The notes under the pieces: model-generated
Seen by the model: only the letters and a program-made list of their open reading frames with translations
What the model was told of the DNA's origin: nothing
Database searches by the model: none
Program-made: the position numbers and the translations under genes
Part shown: in pieces, positions 35,930 to 43,341 of the stretch
Layout: every line of letters begins with the position of its first letter
Position numbering within the stretch: the first letter of the stretch is position 1
Source: Lachnospiraceae bacterium
GTDB taxonomy: Bacteria; Bacillota; Clostridia; Lachnospirales; Lachnospiraceae
Direction: 5' to 3'
DNA: 64,000 nucleotides
Assembly (NCBI GenBank): GCA_017450485.1
Contig: JAFSTN010000025.1
Location: forward strand, 124,001 to 188,000

Positions 35930-37225
35930 ATGCGTATAATCAAGTTAAATGATGAATCCAGGGGAGAGCTGATAGAGAGTCTTCTCAAGAGGAGCCCGAA
36001 TAATTACAGAGAATATGAAAATACCGTTAACGAGATCATCGAAGATGTACGTGATCGCGGTGACCTCGCGGTTATAGAGCTTAATCGGAAATTTGATAAA
36101 TGGGACTGTTCGGCAGATAAGCTGCGCGTGACCGATGCGGAGATCGATGAAGCCTATAAGGCTGTGGATGAATCCTTCGTCAGGGTCATAAGGAAAGCCG
36201 CCGATAATATACGTGAATTCCATGAGAAACAGGTGCGAAATACCTGGATAGACATGAAGGATAACGGTACGATACTCGGACAGCGTATCATGCCCATCGC
36301 AGTATCGGGCGTATATGTGCCCGGCGGTAAGGCAGCTTATCCCAGTTCGGTACTTATGAATATCCTCCCCGCGAAGGTTGCCGGTGTAGGACGCATCATA
36401 ATGTGTACGCCTGCAGGAGCTGACGGCAGGGTGACACCGGGGACTCTGGTAGCTGCGGATATAGCCGGCGTGGATGAGATCTACAAGGTCGGCGGAGCAC
36501 AGGCCATTGCAGCCATGGCTCACGGAACACAGACTATTCCGAAGGTGGATAAGATCACAGGCCCCGGTAACATTTTTGTGGCTCTGGCCAAAAAGGCATG
36601 CTTCGGCTATGTATCGATCGATTCGATAGCAGGCCCCAGCGAGATACTGGTTTTGGCTGATGAAACCGCTAATCCCAGATTTGTAGCCGCAGATCTGCTC
36701 AGTCAGGCAGAGCATGATGAACTGGCCAGTGCGATACTGATAACTACATCGGAGAAGCTTGCACATGATGTCAATAAAGAGGTTGAAGGGTTCCTGGAGG
36801 TTCTGACACGTCGCGAGATCATAGAGAAGAGCCTTGAGAACTACGGATACATATTTGTGGCCGATGATATGCAGGATGCTTATGATGCTGTCAATGCCAT
36901 AGCAAGCGAGCATCTGGAGATAATCACGGCTGATCCCTATGAGTCCATGACGCATATCAGAAACGCCGGTGCCATATTCCTCGGTCATTATTCGTCCGAG
37001 CCTCTGGGGGATTATTTCGCAGGCCCCAACCATATACTTCCGACGAATGGAACAGCGAGATTCTTTTCGCCACTGTCGGTTGATGACTTCATCAAGAAGA
37101 CGAGTATCATATCATACTCGGAGGAAGCTCTCAGAGCCGTACACGAAGATATAGAGCTGTTTGCACGTAATGAAGGCCTTACGGCTCATGCCAATTCGAT
37201 AGCTGTACGTTTTGAGGAGAAATGA
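35930..37225 (+). CDS. hisD: Histidinol dehydrogenase
   Basis: HisD oxidises histidinol to histidine in two NAD-dependent steps using zinc. The protein has 431 residues from ATG 35930, which has agaggtg before it. It carries the signature PGKAAYPS-type stretch (VPGGKAAYPSSVLMNILPAKVAG), KVDKITGPGNIFVALAKK, SIAGPSEILVLAD and the catalytic QAEHDELA region, followed by GPNHILPT. All conserved residues seen are intact. Confidence 0.97.
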   Translation: MRIIKLNDESRGELIESLLKRSPNNYREYENTVNEIIEDVRDRGDLAVIELNRKFDKWDCSADKLRVTDAEIDEAYKAVDESFVRVIRKAADNIREFHEKQVRNTWIDMKDNGTILGQRIMPIAVSGVYVPGGKAAYPSSVLMNILPAKVAGVGRIIMCTPAGADGRVTPGTLVAADIAGVDEIYKVGGAQAIAAMAHGTQTIPKVDKITGPGNIFVALAKKACFGYVSIDSIAGPSEILVLADETANPRFVAADLLSQAEHDELASAILITTSEKLAHDVNKEVEGFLEVLTRREIIEKSLENYGYIFVADDMQDAYDAVNAIASEHLEIITADPYESMTHIRNAGAIFLGHYSSEPLGDYFAGPNHILPTNGTARFFSPLSVDDFIKKTSIISYSEEALRAVHEDIELFARNEGLTAHANSIAVRFEEK

Positions 37226-37233
37226 GGTAAATA

Positions 37234-37821
37234 ATGAGCAGAAAAGCTGAAATAACCAGAACGACCAAAGAGACAGATATAAGGGTCAGTCTGGACATAG
37301 ACGGATCGGGCAAGGGCGAGATCAGTACCGGGATCGGATTCTTTGATCACATGCTCGAAGGATTTGCAAAGCACGGTTTCTTCGACCTGACATGCAATGT
37401 AAAAGGCGATCTGAACGTGGACGGGCATCATACTGTTGAGGATACCGGCATCGTGATCGGCTCAGCTATAAAGGATGCTATAGGAGATAAGGCGGGTATA
37501 CGCAGATACGGTCACTTCACACTGCCGATGGATGATGCCCTCATAACCGTAGCCGTGGATCTGTGCGGCAGGCCGTATTTCAATTATGATCTGAAGTTTG
37601 ATGTTGAAAAGATCGGCGATCTCGATACCGAACTCATACGTGAGTTCTTCTATGCGGTAAGCTACAGCGCTGGCATGAACCTGCATATCAAGATGCTTGA
37701 TGGTATCAACGGACATCACATCGCAGAGGCTGCTTTCAAGGCTTTCGCCAAAGCCCTGGATATGGCCACTCAGACCGATCCCCGTGTTGAGGGCGTGCTC
37801 ACTACCAAGGGGAGTCTGTGA
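37234..37821 (+). CDS. hisB: Imidazoleglycerol-phosphate dehydratase
   Basis: HisB dehydrates imidazoleglycerol phosphate. The protein has 195 residues, the monofunctional form without the phosphatase domain. The metal-binding repeats are seen: GFFDHMLEGFAKHGFFDL and DGHHTVEDTGIVIG in the first half, and INGHHIAEAAFKAFAKAL in the second half. A gaggtaa site precedes the ATG. The next gene hisI starts two bases after its stop. Confidence 0.97.
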   Translation: MSRKAEITRTTKETDIRVSLDIDGSGKGEISTGIGFFDHMLEGFAKHGFFDLTCNVKGDLNVDGHHTVEDTGIVIGSAIKDAIGDKAGIRRYGHFTLPMDDALITVAVDLCGRPYFNYDLKFDVEKIGDLDTELIREFFYAVSYSAGMNLHIKMLDGINGHHIAEAAFKAFAKALDMATQTDPRVEGVLTTKGSL

Positions 37822-37822
37822 T

Positions 37823-38185
37823 ATGGATTACGATAAGAGCAGAGTGACGATGTCAGGACATAAGCCTGCATTCGCCTTCTCTGAGGTGAAAACCGACGAT
37901 AAAGGTCTGGTTCCCGTGATAGTTCAGGAAGACTCCACAGGTGAGATCCTGATGCTCGCCTATATGAACGAAGAGGCCTATAACCTCACACTTGAGCGTG
38001 GTGTGATGACGTACTGGAGCCGCTCCAGACAGGAACTGTGGCTCAAGGGCGATACGTCAGGACATTTCCAGTATGTGAGGAGTCTTTATCTTGACTGTGA
38101 TAAGGACACGATCCTCGCCAAAGTCGATCAGGAAGGTGTTGCATGCCACACAGGAGCACATTCGTGCTTCTTCAATGAGATATGA
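37823..38185 (+). CDS. hisI: Phosphoribosyl-AMP cyclohydrolase
   Basis: This 120-residue protein contains only the cyclohydrolase domain; the HisE pyrophosphohydrolase domain often fused to it is missing. Motifs are QEDSTGEILMLAYMNEEAY, YWSRSRQELWLKGDTSG, and the zinc site residues in DQEGVACHTGAHSCFF with CDKD before it. ATG 37823 follows hisB by one base. It is the last gene of hisZ-G-D-B-I; hisC, hisH, hisA, hisF and hisE are not in the window. Confidence 0.94.
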   Translation: MDYDKSRVTMSGHKPAFAFSEVKTDDKGLVPVIVQEDSTGEILMLAYMNEEAYNLTLERGVMTYWSRSRQELWLKGDTSGHFQYVRSLYLDCDKDTILAKVDQEGVACHTGAHSCFFNEI

Positions 38186-38325
38186 AACGACGGATTAGAC
38201 ACGTAAACGACCGAATAGACAAAACGGGCTGAATCCGGTATCATAAACCGCTACTGTTGATGATACTGAAAATGAATAAGATATAGACGTAGATAATTGA
38301 TCTGTATATACCAGCCACTATAACT

Positions 38326-38408
38326 GTATTGAAATCATCCCCACTTTAAGGGTAAAATTGGAAGGACACTCCTTCCACCCTGAAGTGGGGATTTTTCTGC
38401 GCAGATTA
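38326..38408. repeat. 83-bp direct repeat A with hairpin, left edge of cassette
   Basis: This repeat is identical to 39307-39389 except for about seven bases. It folds into a long hairpin: an outer stem aaatc..ccccactt with aagtggggattt, agggt with accct, and an inner stem ggaagg/ccttcc, then ttttt. The changes between copies fall mostly in the inner loop, so the fold is kept. The right end reads ctgcgcagatta where repeat B has atgcgtagatta, the first codons of the radical SAM gene. Confidence 0.85.
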
Positions 38409-38430
38409 TTCATCTTTTCAAGACATCCAG

Positions 38431-38507
38431 CATTTGTGCCATAAACCTTATTGACACAAATGTTCGATATTAGTATAATGGTGACAGAAAGCGAGATGGC
38501 ACAAATG
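38431..38507. promoter_or_regulatory. Three CACAAATG half-sites around the HTH gene promoter
   Basis: The 8-mer CACAAATG occurs at 38455-38462 and 38500-38507 on the plus strand and as CATTTGTG at 38431-38438. The outer two extend to a 10-bp inverted pair (catttgtgcc/ggcacaaatg) that brackets the promoter. This is the layout expected for autoregulation by the HTH protein. Binding is inference. Confidence 0.45.
38451..38479 (+). promoter_or_regulatory. Exact consensus sigma-A promoter of the cassette
   Basis: TTGACA (38451-38456), a 17-base spacer and TATAAT (38474-38479) match the consensus at every position. The start is expected near 38486, about ten bases before ATG 38496. Such a perfect promoter without control would be very strong, so repression is likely. 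Confidence 0.85.
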
Positions 38508-38777
38508 GTTATTTCAAGCCTTGATGATGCTCTTAATAGAATAAATGAATTGGAAAAAGAAGTATCTGAGCTTCGAGCAGAAAATGAAAAACTTCGAAAT
38601 CGAAACTTTGGCGGACGCAAGAAACATGATAAGGCCTGGATGTCTTCATATAATGATTTTATTGCAAAATATGAGAGTGGCATGTCGCTTATGGAAATAG
38701 TCGCTGATGGGGAAATCAGCAGGAGAACCGCGTACCGCTATTTAGCATATTATAGGGATACGTTAGATATGCTATAA
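38496..38777 (+). CDS. Small coiled-coil and helix-turn-helix protein
   Basis: This 93-residue protein from ATG 38496 begins with a coiled coil (about residues 8-32, ALNRINELEKEVSELRAENE) followed by a basic stretch GGRKKHDK. A C-terminal resolvase-type HTH follows (about 45-88, FIAKYESGMSLMEIVADGEI then SRRTAYRYL). It looks like a dimeric DNA-binding protein, perhaps the repressor of its own promoter or a remnant of a mobile-element protein. Codons upstream of 38496 are inside the promoter, so earlier starts are unlikely. No Shine-Dalgarno is evident. I do not recognise a named family. Confidence 0.7.
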   Translation: MAQMVISSLDDALNRINELEKEVSELRAENEKLRNRNFGGRKKHDKAWMSSYNDFIAKYESGMSLMEIVADGEISRRTAYRYLAYYRDTLDML

Positions 38778-38778
38778 T
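38770..38778 (+). promoter_or_regulatory. Extended -10 promoter before the 78-residue ORF
   Basis: TGcTATAAT lies over the stop codon of the HTH gene, with ttatag 17 bases upstream as a weak -35. It could give the next small gene its own transcript, separate from the HTH gene. Confidence 0.5.
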
Positions 38779-38797
38779 AATCCTACAAAGAAATAAT

Positions 38798-39034
38798 ATG
38801 AGTAAGAACATTAGATGTGACATTAACGGAGTGCCATATTCATATCCCAGTCTAGAGTTAGAAAACGCTGAGATTGCTAAAATCTGTCAAGAAATAAGCA
38901 CCAATTACGAGAAGTATAAGGGAAGAGATTTCATCATGCATAGATCAAAAGATTTAGACAGAAACTGGTGCATCTATTATGTGGAGATTCGTGGATACGG
39001 AGACTACAACATTATTGAGAAATACTTTGATTAA
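38798..39034 (+). CDS. Small protein of unknown function in the cassette
   Basis: This 78-residue acidic and aromatic-rich protein has NGVPYSYPSLELENAEIAKI, then DLDRNWCIYYVEIRGYGDYN. No signal peptide, TM segment or known motif is seen. The ribosome binding site is weak (aaagaaa). It sits 20 bases after the HTH gene. Whether it works with the next ORF is unknown; I do not recognise the family. Confidence 0.55.
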   Translation: MSKNIRCDINGVPYSYPSLELENAEIAKICQEISTNYEKYKGRDFIMHRSKDLDRNWCIYYVEIRGYGDYNIIEKYFD

Positions 39035-39048
39035 AAGGAGTTTGGCGT

Positions 39049-39273
39049 ATGAAAGAATTGATTCAGCAGTTGACAAATATACCGGATGCATATGATGACT
39101 TTATTTTGGGTACGATTAATTACGCTAAGAAAGATCCTACGCATATAGAAATCCTAAAGAAATATTTGTGCAGTGAAAGCAATTTAACTTCAAGCGATGT
39201 GATTGCTTTTATTATGAGTCAGCCGGATTTTCATAGTTTCAGTGCAACTAGACAAATACAGTGTGTTGTATAA
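39049..39273 (+). CDS. Small helical protein of unknown function in the cassette
   Basis: This 74-residue protein is largely helical by composition (MKELIQQLTNIPDAYDDFIL ... THIEILKKYL). It is preceded by a strong aaaaggag site 7 bases before the ATG. It lies 14 bases after the previous small ORF, so the two form a pair. The size and pairing resemble small two-gene modules such as toxin-immunity or toxin-antitoxin pairs, but nothing in the sequence proves that. Confidence 0.6.
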   Translation: MKELIQQLTNIPDAYDDFILGTINYAKKDPTHIEILKKYLCSESNLTSSDVIAFIMSQPDFHSFSATRQIQCVV

Positions 39274-39306
39274 ATAAGAATCATCAACCCTACTGACATA
39301 GCATCA

Positions 39307-39389
39307 GTATTGAAATCATCCCCACTTTAAGGGTAAAATCGGAAGGACGGAACTTCCACCCTGAAGTGGGGATTTTTATGCGTAGATTA
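39307..39389. repeat. 83-bp direct repeat B with hairpin, right edge of cassette
   Basis: This is the second copy of the cassette repeat. It folds in the same way (outer stem ccccactt/aagtgggg, inner ggaag/cttcc). The hairpin ends directly before ATG 39378 of the radical SAM gene, and the last 12 bases of the repeat are the first four codons of that gene. The only purine-rich segment that could bind the ribosome (gtgggga) is in the 3' arm, so the stem could mask it. Confidence 0.85.
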
Positions 39390-41243
39390 GCTTTAAGTGA
39401 TGACATACTTTTAAAGATCGATAAGCCTGCCAGGTATATCGGTGGCGAGATCAATTCCTGCATGAAGGATGCGGCTTCGGTCGACATCCGTTTCGCCATG
39501 TGCTTTCCCGATGTATATGATATAGGCATGTGTCATCTGGGCATTCAGATATTGTATGACATGTTCAACTCCTGGGATGATGTGTGGTGTGAGAGAGTGT
39601 ACTCCCCGTGGCCTGATCTGGATGCCATCATGCGTCGCGATAATTTCCCTCTTTTTGCACTTGAGAGTCAGGAACCGGTCGGAAACTTCGACTTTCTGGG
39701 TATCACCCTCCAGTATGAGATGTGTTATACGAATATACTGCAGATACTGGATCTTGCAGGTATTCCTCTGCTCGCAACCGAGCGCAGCGATGATGATCCG
39801 ATCATCATAGGCGGCGGTCCTTGCTCATATAATCCCGAACCCATAGCAGATTTCTTTGACATCTTCTATATCGGTGAGGGTGAGACCAGATACCGTGAAC
39901 TGCTCGATACATATAAAGAATGCAAAGCGGGCGGGTATGGAAGACTTGAGTTTCTAAGAAGAGCATGTCGTATCCCCGGTATGTATGTTCCACAGTTCTA
40001 TCGGGAGACGTATAATCCCGATGGCACCATCAAAGAAAGGGTTAAACTCTATGACGAAGCCCCTGATACTATCCGAAAGGAAGTAGAGATGAACCTGTCG
40101 GATACCTATTATCCGACGAAACCTCTGGTTCCTTTCATGCAGACGGCTCAGGACCGTGTGACTCTGGAGATACAGAGAGGTTGTATCAGAGGATGCAGAT
40201 TCTGTCAGGCTGGACAGCTGTACAGACCTGTACGCGAGAGAAGTGTGGAGTATCTTAAGTCCATAGCGCTCGAGATGCTTGATTCCACAGGCCTTGAGGA
40301 ACTGACATTAAGTTCACTCAGTTCCAGTGACTACAGCGGCCTCGAAGAACTGCTGGAATTCCTGATAGATGAGTGTAACAAGAGACATGTGAACATATCG
40401 CTTCCGTCATTACGTATAGATGCTTTTTCTCTTGATGTGATGAGTAAGGTCCAGGATGTGCGTAAGTCATCCCTGACATTCGCACCCGAGGCCGGAACTC
40501 AGAGGATGCGTAATATAATCAATAAAGGCCTGACCGAAGAAGTGATATTGAAAGGCGCTTCCGAAGCCTTCCACGGCGGATGGCGCAGAGTCAAGCTGTA
40601 CTTCATGCTCGGACTTCCGTTTGAGACGGATGAGGACATCGAGGGTATAGGAGAGCTGTGCAACAATGTTGCCATGACATTCTTCGATGAGATCCCAAAG
40701 GAAGAACGCCGTGAGCCGGTTCAGATCGTAGCATCGACGTCCTTCTTTATCCCGAAGCCCTTCACACCACTGCAGTGGGCTCCGATGGGCACCAGGGAAG
40801 AATTCGTCCGCAAAGCTCATGTATGCTTAAACGGCATACATTCCCAACTTAACCAAAAGCGTATCAAGTATAACTGGCATGATACCGATACCAGTGAACT
40901 TGAAGGTGTGCTCGCCAGAGGTGACAGACGTCTCGCCCCCTTGATCCTTGAAGTATATAAGCGCGGACAGATCTATGATGCCTGGACCGAGTACTTCAAC
41001 TACCAGACATGGCTGGATGTCATGGACGAAATGGGTATCGACAAGGATTTCTATACTACGAGAGAGCGCGCCGATGATGAGATATTCCCGTGGGACTTCC
41101 TGGATATCGGTGTGACCAAGCGCTTCCTGCTTAACGAGTGGCACAACGCCCGTGCAGGCATAGTCACTCCCAACTGCCGCGATAAATGCTCCGGCTGCGG
41201 CGCCGCCGTATTTGGCGGAGGCATATGTTTCAGTGAGAGATAG
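39378..41243 (+). CDS. B12-binding-like radical SAM protein (TIGR03960 family)
   Basis: This 621-residue protein begins with a B12-binding-like domain (about residues 1-240: PARYIGGEINS, FAMCFPDVYDIGMCHLGIQ, IIGGGPCSYNPEP) followed by a radical SAM barrel with the cluster motif RGCIRGCRFCQAG (CxxxCxxC). The C-terminus ends in CRDKCSGCGAA. It always pairs with the DUF2344 protein, the gene that follows. The function is not known; a link to RNA or ribosome modification is suggested by its neighbours rng and rplU. ATG 39378 lies inside repeat B; an in-frame GTG at 39366 is an alternative. Confidence 0.9.
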   Translation: MRRLALSDDILLKIDKPARYIGGEINSCMKDAASVDIRFAMCFPDVYDIGMCHLGIQILYDMFNSWDDVWCERVYSPWPDLDAIMRRDNFPLFALESQEPVGNFDFLGITLQYEMCYTNILQILDLAGIPLLATERSDDDPIIIGGGPCSYNPEPIADFFDIFYIGEGETRYRELLDTYKECKAGGYGRLEFLRRACRIPGMYVPQFYRETYNPDGTIKERVKLYDEAPDTIRKEVEMNLSDTYYPTKPLVPFMQTAQDRVTLEIQRGCIRGCRFCQAGQLYRPVRERSVEYLKSIALEMLDSTGLEELTLSSLSSSDYSGLEELLEFLIDECNKRHVNISLPSLRIDAFSLDVMSKVQDVRKSSLTFAPEAGTQRMRNIINKGLTEEVILKGASEAFHGGWRRVKLYFMLGLPFETDEDIEGIGELCNNVAMTFFDEIPKEERREPVQIVASTSFFIPKPFTPLQWAPMGTREEFVRKAHVCLNGIHSQLNQKRIKYNWHDTDTSELEGVLARGDRRLAPLILEVYKRGQIYDAWTEYFNYQTWLDVMDEMGIDKDFYTTRERADDEIFPWDFLDIGVTKRFLLNEWHNARAGIVTPNCRDKCSGCGAAVFGGGICFSER

Positions 41244-41246
41244 TAA

Positions 41247-41399
41247 GGTATAGCGGTATATATCCATAAGCAGGTACGTAGGAGCGGCCGGTCCTTAGAT
41301 CGCGTTTCTCAGCGATCTTAGTACCGCTGCACGCGATCTCGTAGCCGGACGTAAAGAACACGTCCAAGCGTGCCTGCGGTGGATATATGCCGATATACC
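41247..41399 (+). ncRNA. Structured element, copy 3 (candidate new RNA, diverged)
   Basis: This 153-bp element is in the opposite orientation to copies 1 and 2. The outer arms ggtatagcggtatatatcca and tggatatatgccgatatacc are complementary and differ from the outer arms of the other copies. The core (ataagcagg with cctgcggtgg) is shared. The inside is different: two perfect hairpins, gatcgc/gcgatc and ggacgt/acgtcc, and a possible gcacgc/gcgtgc stem. It lies between the radical SAM gene and the DUF2344 gene, only four bases after the first stop, so it is in the transcript. Its function is unknown. Confidence 0.6.
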
Positions 41400-41410
41400 G
41401 AGGACTTTGC

Positions 41411-42154
41411 ATGAAATTAAGGATACAGTTTACCAAACACGGTTCAATGAAGTTCATAGGACATCTCGACACGATGCGGTACTTCCAGAAAGCGATACGC
41501 CGTTCCGGTATCGATGTCACGTATACCGGCGGATATTCGCCTCATCAGGTCATGGCTTTCGCCCATCCTCTCGGAGTAGGCGTGGAAAGCGATTCCGAGA
41601 TCATGGATATAGAAGTTGGTTCGTTCGATCTGATCGGCGGTCCCGATGCAGGCAAAAACACCATCGGGAATGAGAGGGAATGCCTTTTAAAGGCTCTGAA
41701 TGATCAGATGAGTGAAGGCTTTACTATCCGTGACATCCGTTTGCTTCCCGATGATGCCGGTAATGCCATGGCGTCAGTGGCCGCAGCCTCATATGAGATA
41801 TATGGTCTTCCCGCCGATAAGTATGATGTGATCGTTGATGCAATAGATCAGATCATGTCAGCAGATGAAGTCATGATCATGAAGAAGACCAAGAAGAGCG
41901 AACAGCTTGTGGATATCCGGCCGGGCCTGTATGAGTTGGGTATCAGGGACGGAGTGTTGTGCATGAGAGTAGATGCCAGTTCCGCCGGGAATATAAAGCC
42001 GGATACGGTTGTTAAAACACTTTGCGAGAAAAGTAATACAGACCCCGAAACATTTTCCTATACCGTGACACGTACTGAGATTTACGGCCGGGAAAAGAAC
42101 GGTGAGCTGAAACCACTCATTGAATTCGGGTTTAAGACGGATTGGTTAACATAA
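41411..42154 (+). CDS. DUF2344 protein (TIGR03936 family)
   Basis: This 247-residue protein opens with LRIQFTKHGSMKFIGHLDTMRYFQ and GYSPHQVMAFAHPLGVGVES, the marks of the radical-SAM-linked DUF2344 family. It is always found with the TIGR03960 protein and is sometimes fused to it. ATG 41411 was chosen because an upstream ATG (41387) lies in the arm of structured element 3. No enzyme motif is clear. rng follows after two bases. Confidence 0.88.
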   Translation: MKLRIQFTKHGSMKFIGHLDTMRYFQKAIRRSGIDVTYTGGYSPHQVMAFAHPLGVGVESDSEIMDIEVGSFDLIGGPDAGKNTIGNERECLLKALNDQMSEGFTIRDIRLLPDDAGNAMASVAAASYEIYGLPADKYDVIVDAIDQIMSADEVMIMKKTKKSEQLVDIRPGLYELGIRDGVLCMRVDASSAGNIKPDTVVKTLCEKSNTDPETFSYTVTRTEIYGREKNGELKPLIEFGFKTDWLT

Positions 42155-42156
42155 CT

Positions 42157-43341
42157 ATGTCATCTTCTAAACGTATAGTACTTACAACAGCATATAAAAG
42201 ACCGGTTCTTGCCTATTTGGAGGACTCCGATCCTGTCCGTATCAGGGCTGTCGGAGACGAACCTTGTTATCCTATCGGAACCGTTGTAATGGCACGTGTG
42301 AAAAAAATGATGCCGTCATCTGGTGCGTGTTTTGTTGATATAGGTGATGACACGGACTATTTTCTTCAGATTCCGGCTGATGTATCGAGCCTGCATTTTG
42401 CAGACGAGAAACAGCATTCAAAGGTAAAGCCCGAAGATATTATCATGGTCCAGGTATCCAACGAAGCGGTCAAGCTCAAAAGCCCCTGTGTGACCGGCCG
42501 GATATCGATCCACTCAAGGCATCTTGTCATAGAAGAAGGCCGTGGAGTCTCTTTCTCGTCGAAGATAGGACAAAATGACCGAAGAAATATCATTTTGCCC
42601 GAAAATATTAGTACATATTCGTCAAAATATCATATAATAGTAAGGACGGAATCAAAGGACGTGGACGATCCTGCCGTATTCACGGAGGAGCTTGTCCGAC
42701 TGTCTGAAATCTATGAGCATATAATATCGCGATCCGGAACAGCGCTTGTCGGAAACGTGTTATATCACACCCCCGGATATTTGGAATCTACTCTGCTTGA
42801 CTGGCTTAAATACGGATGCGATGAGATCGTGACGGATATGGTTCAATACAGACAGTTACTGACTGAGATATCCGAAGTGAGAGAGGTCGCTTTCCGCTTT
42901 TATGAGGATGAGCTTCTGCCTCTGGGGAAGCTGTATAAGCTCGAGACCTGTGTTGATGAATGCCTCAGCCGTAAGGTATATCTAAAGAACGGTGCTTTTC
43001 TCGTTATAGAGCAGGGAGAGACGCTGACGGCAATAGATGTTAATTCCGGTCATAATATCCGCGGGAATAAAGAGGAGACCTCTTTCGAAATAAACATGAA
43101 TGCCGCCGATGAGATCTTGAGACAGTTACGCTTGCGGAATATCAGTGGGATGATACTCATAGATTACATCAACATGAGAAGCGCCGAACATGTCACTGAA
43201 CTGATACGCAAGACATCCTCGGTTTTAAAAAACGATGATGTTTTGTGCAGGTTTATAGATACGACTGGCCTCGGCCTGTTCGAGATCACACGAAAGAGAG
43301 TATTTAAGAGTTTTAAGGAGCAATGGAAGGGTTCAGATTAA
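42157..43341 (+). CDS. rng: Ribonuclease E/G family protein
   Basis: This endoribonuclease takes part in rRNA and mRNA processing. The 394-residue protein has an S1 domain in the first 120 residues (PIGTVVMARVKKMMPSSGACFVDIG), then the nuclease core with metal-binding Asp in TAIDVNSGHN and in MILIDYINM (family IDFIDM). The zinc-link Cys pair of RNase E is not present, which fits a short RNase G-like form. Ribosome binding at ATG 42157 looks weak, so coupling to DUF2344 is likely. Confidence 0.9.
   Translation: MSSSKRIVLTTAYKRPVLAYLEDSDPVRIRAVGDEPCYPIGTVVMARVKKMMPSSGACFVDIGDDTDYFLQIPADVSSLHFADEKQHSKVKPEDIIMVQVSNEAVKLKSPCVTGRISIHSRHLVIEEGRGVSFSSKIGQNDRRNIILPENISTYSSKYHIIVRTESKDVDDPAVFTEELVRLSEIYEHIISRSGTALVGNVLYHTPGYLESTLLDWLKYGCDEIVTDMVQYRQLLTEISEVREVAFRFYEDELLPLGKLYKLETCVDECLSRKVYLKNGAFLVIEQGETLTAIDVNSGHNIRGNKEETSFEINMNAADEILRQLRLRNISGMILIDYINMRSAEHVTELIRKTSSVLKNDDVLCRFIDTTGLGLFEITRKRVFKSFKEQWKGSD

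Larger units (their letters stand above)
38186..38495. other. Gene-free stretch between hisI and the HTH gene
   Basis: This 310-bp stretch has no coding frame that can be supported. The first 140 bases (38186-38325) hold two loosely similar segments (cgacggattagacac and cgaccgaatagacaa) and no clear terminator. The rest holds direct repeat A (38326-38408), an exact consensus promoter (38451-38479) and CACAAATG-type half-sites. Confidence 0.7.
38326..39389. mobile_element. Repeat-bounded AT-rich cassette with three small ORFs
   Basis: Two 83-bp direct repeats lie 981 bp apart and enclose a region visibly richer in A and T than the flanking genes. It holds an HTH protein gene and two small unknown ORFs, with their own promoters. 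No transposase, integrase or integron-type site was recognised. The layout suggests an inserted or duplicated unit at the leader of the radical SAM gene. How it moved, if at all, cannot be seen. Confidence 0.5.

Noticed and set aside
35945-37033. Open frame of 362 codons on the minus strand opposite hisD
   Set aside because: hisD is complete and conserved; the antisense frame has no motif or start signal.
38798-39273. Named toxin-antitoxin or toxin-immunity pair
   Set aside because: The two small ORFs fit the size, but no residues or motifs of a known family were recognised.
38326-39389. Integron gene cassette with attC ends
   Set aside because: The repeats fold like attC sites but lack the R-box cores (GTTRRRY and its complement), and no integrase is present. 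Kept only as an unclassified repeat-bounded cassette.
38326-39389. Classical insertion sequence
   Set aside because: No transposase; the repeats are direct and 83 bp long, far longer than usual target duplications, and there are no terminal inverted repeats at the cassette ends apart from the hairpins themselves.
41387-41410. Earlier ATG for the DUF2344 gene at 41387
   Set aside because: It lies in the outer arm of structured element 3, lacks a ribosome binding site, and adds residues (MPIYRGLC) not expected before the conserved LRIQFTKHG start.
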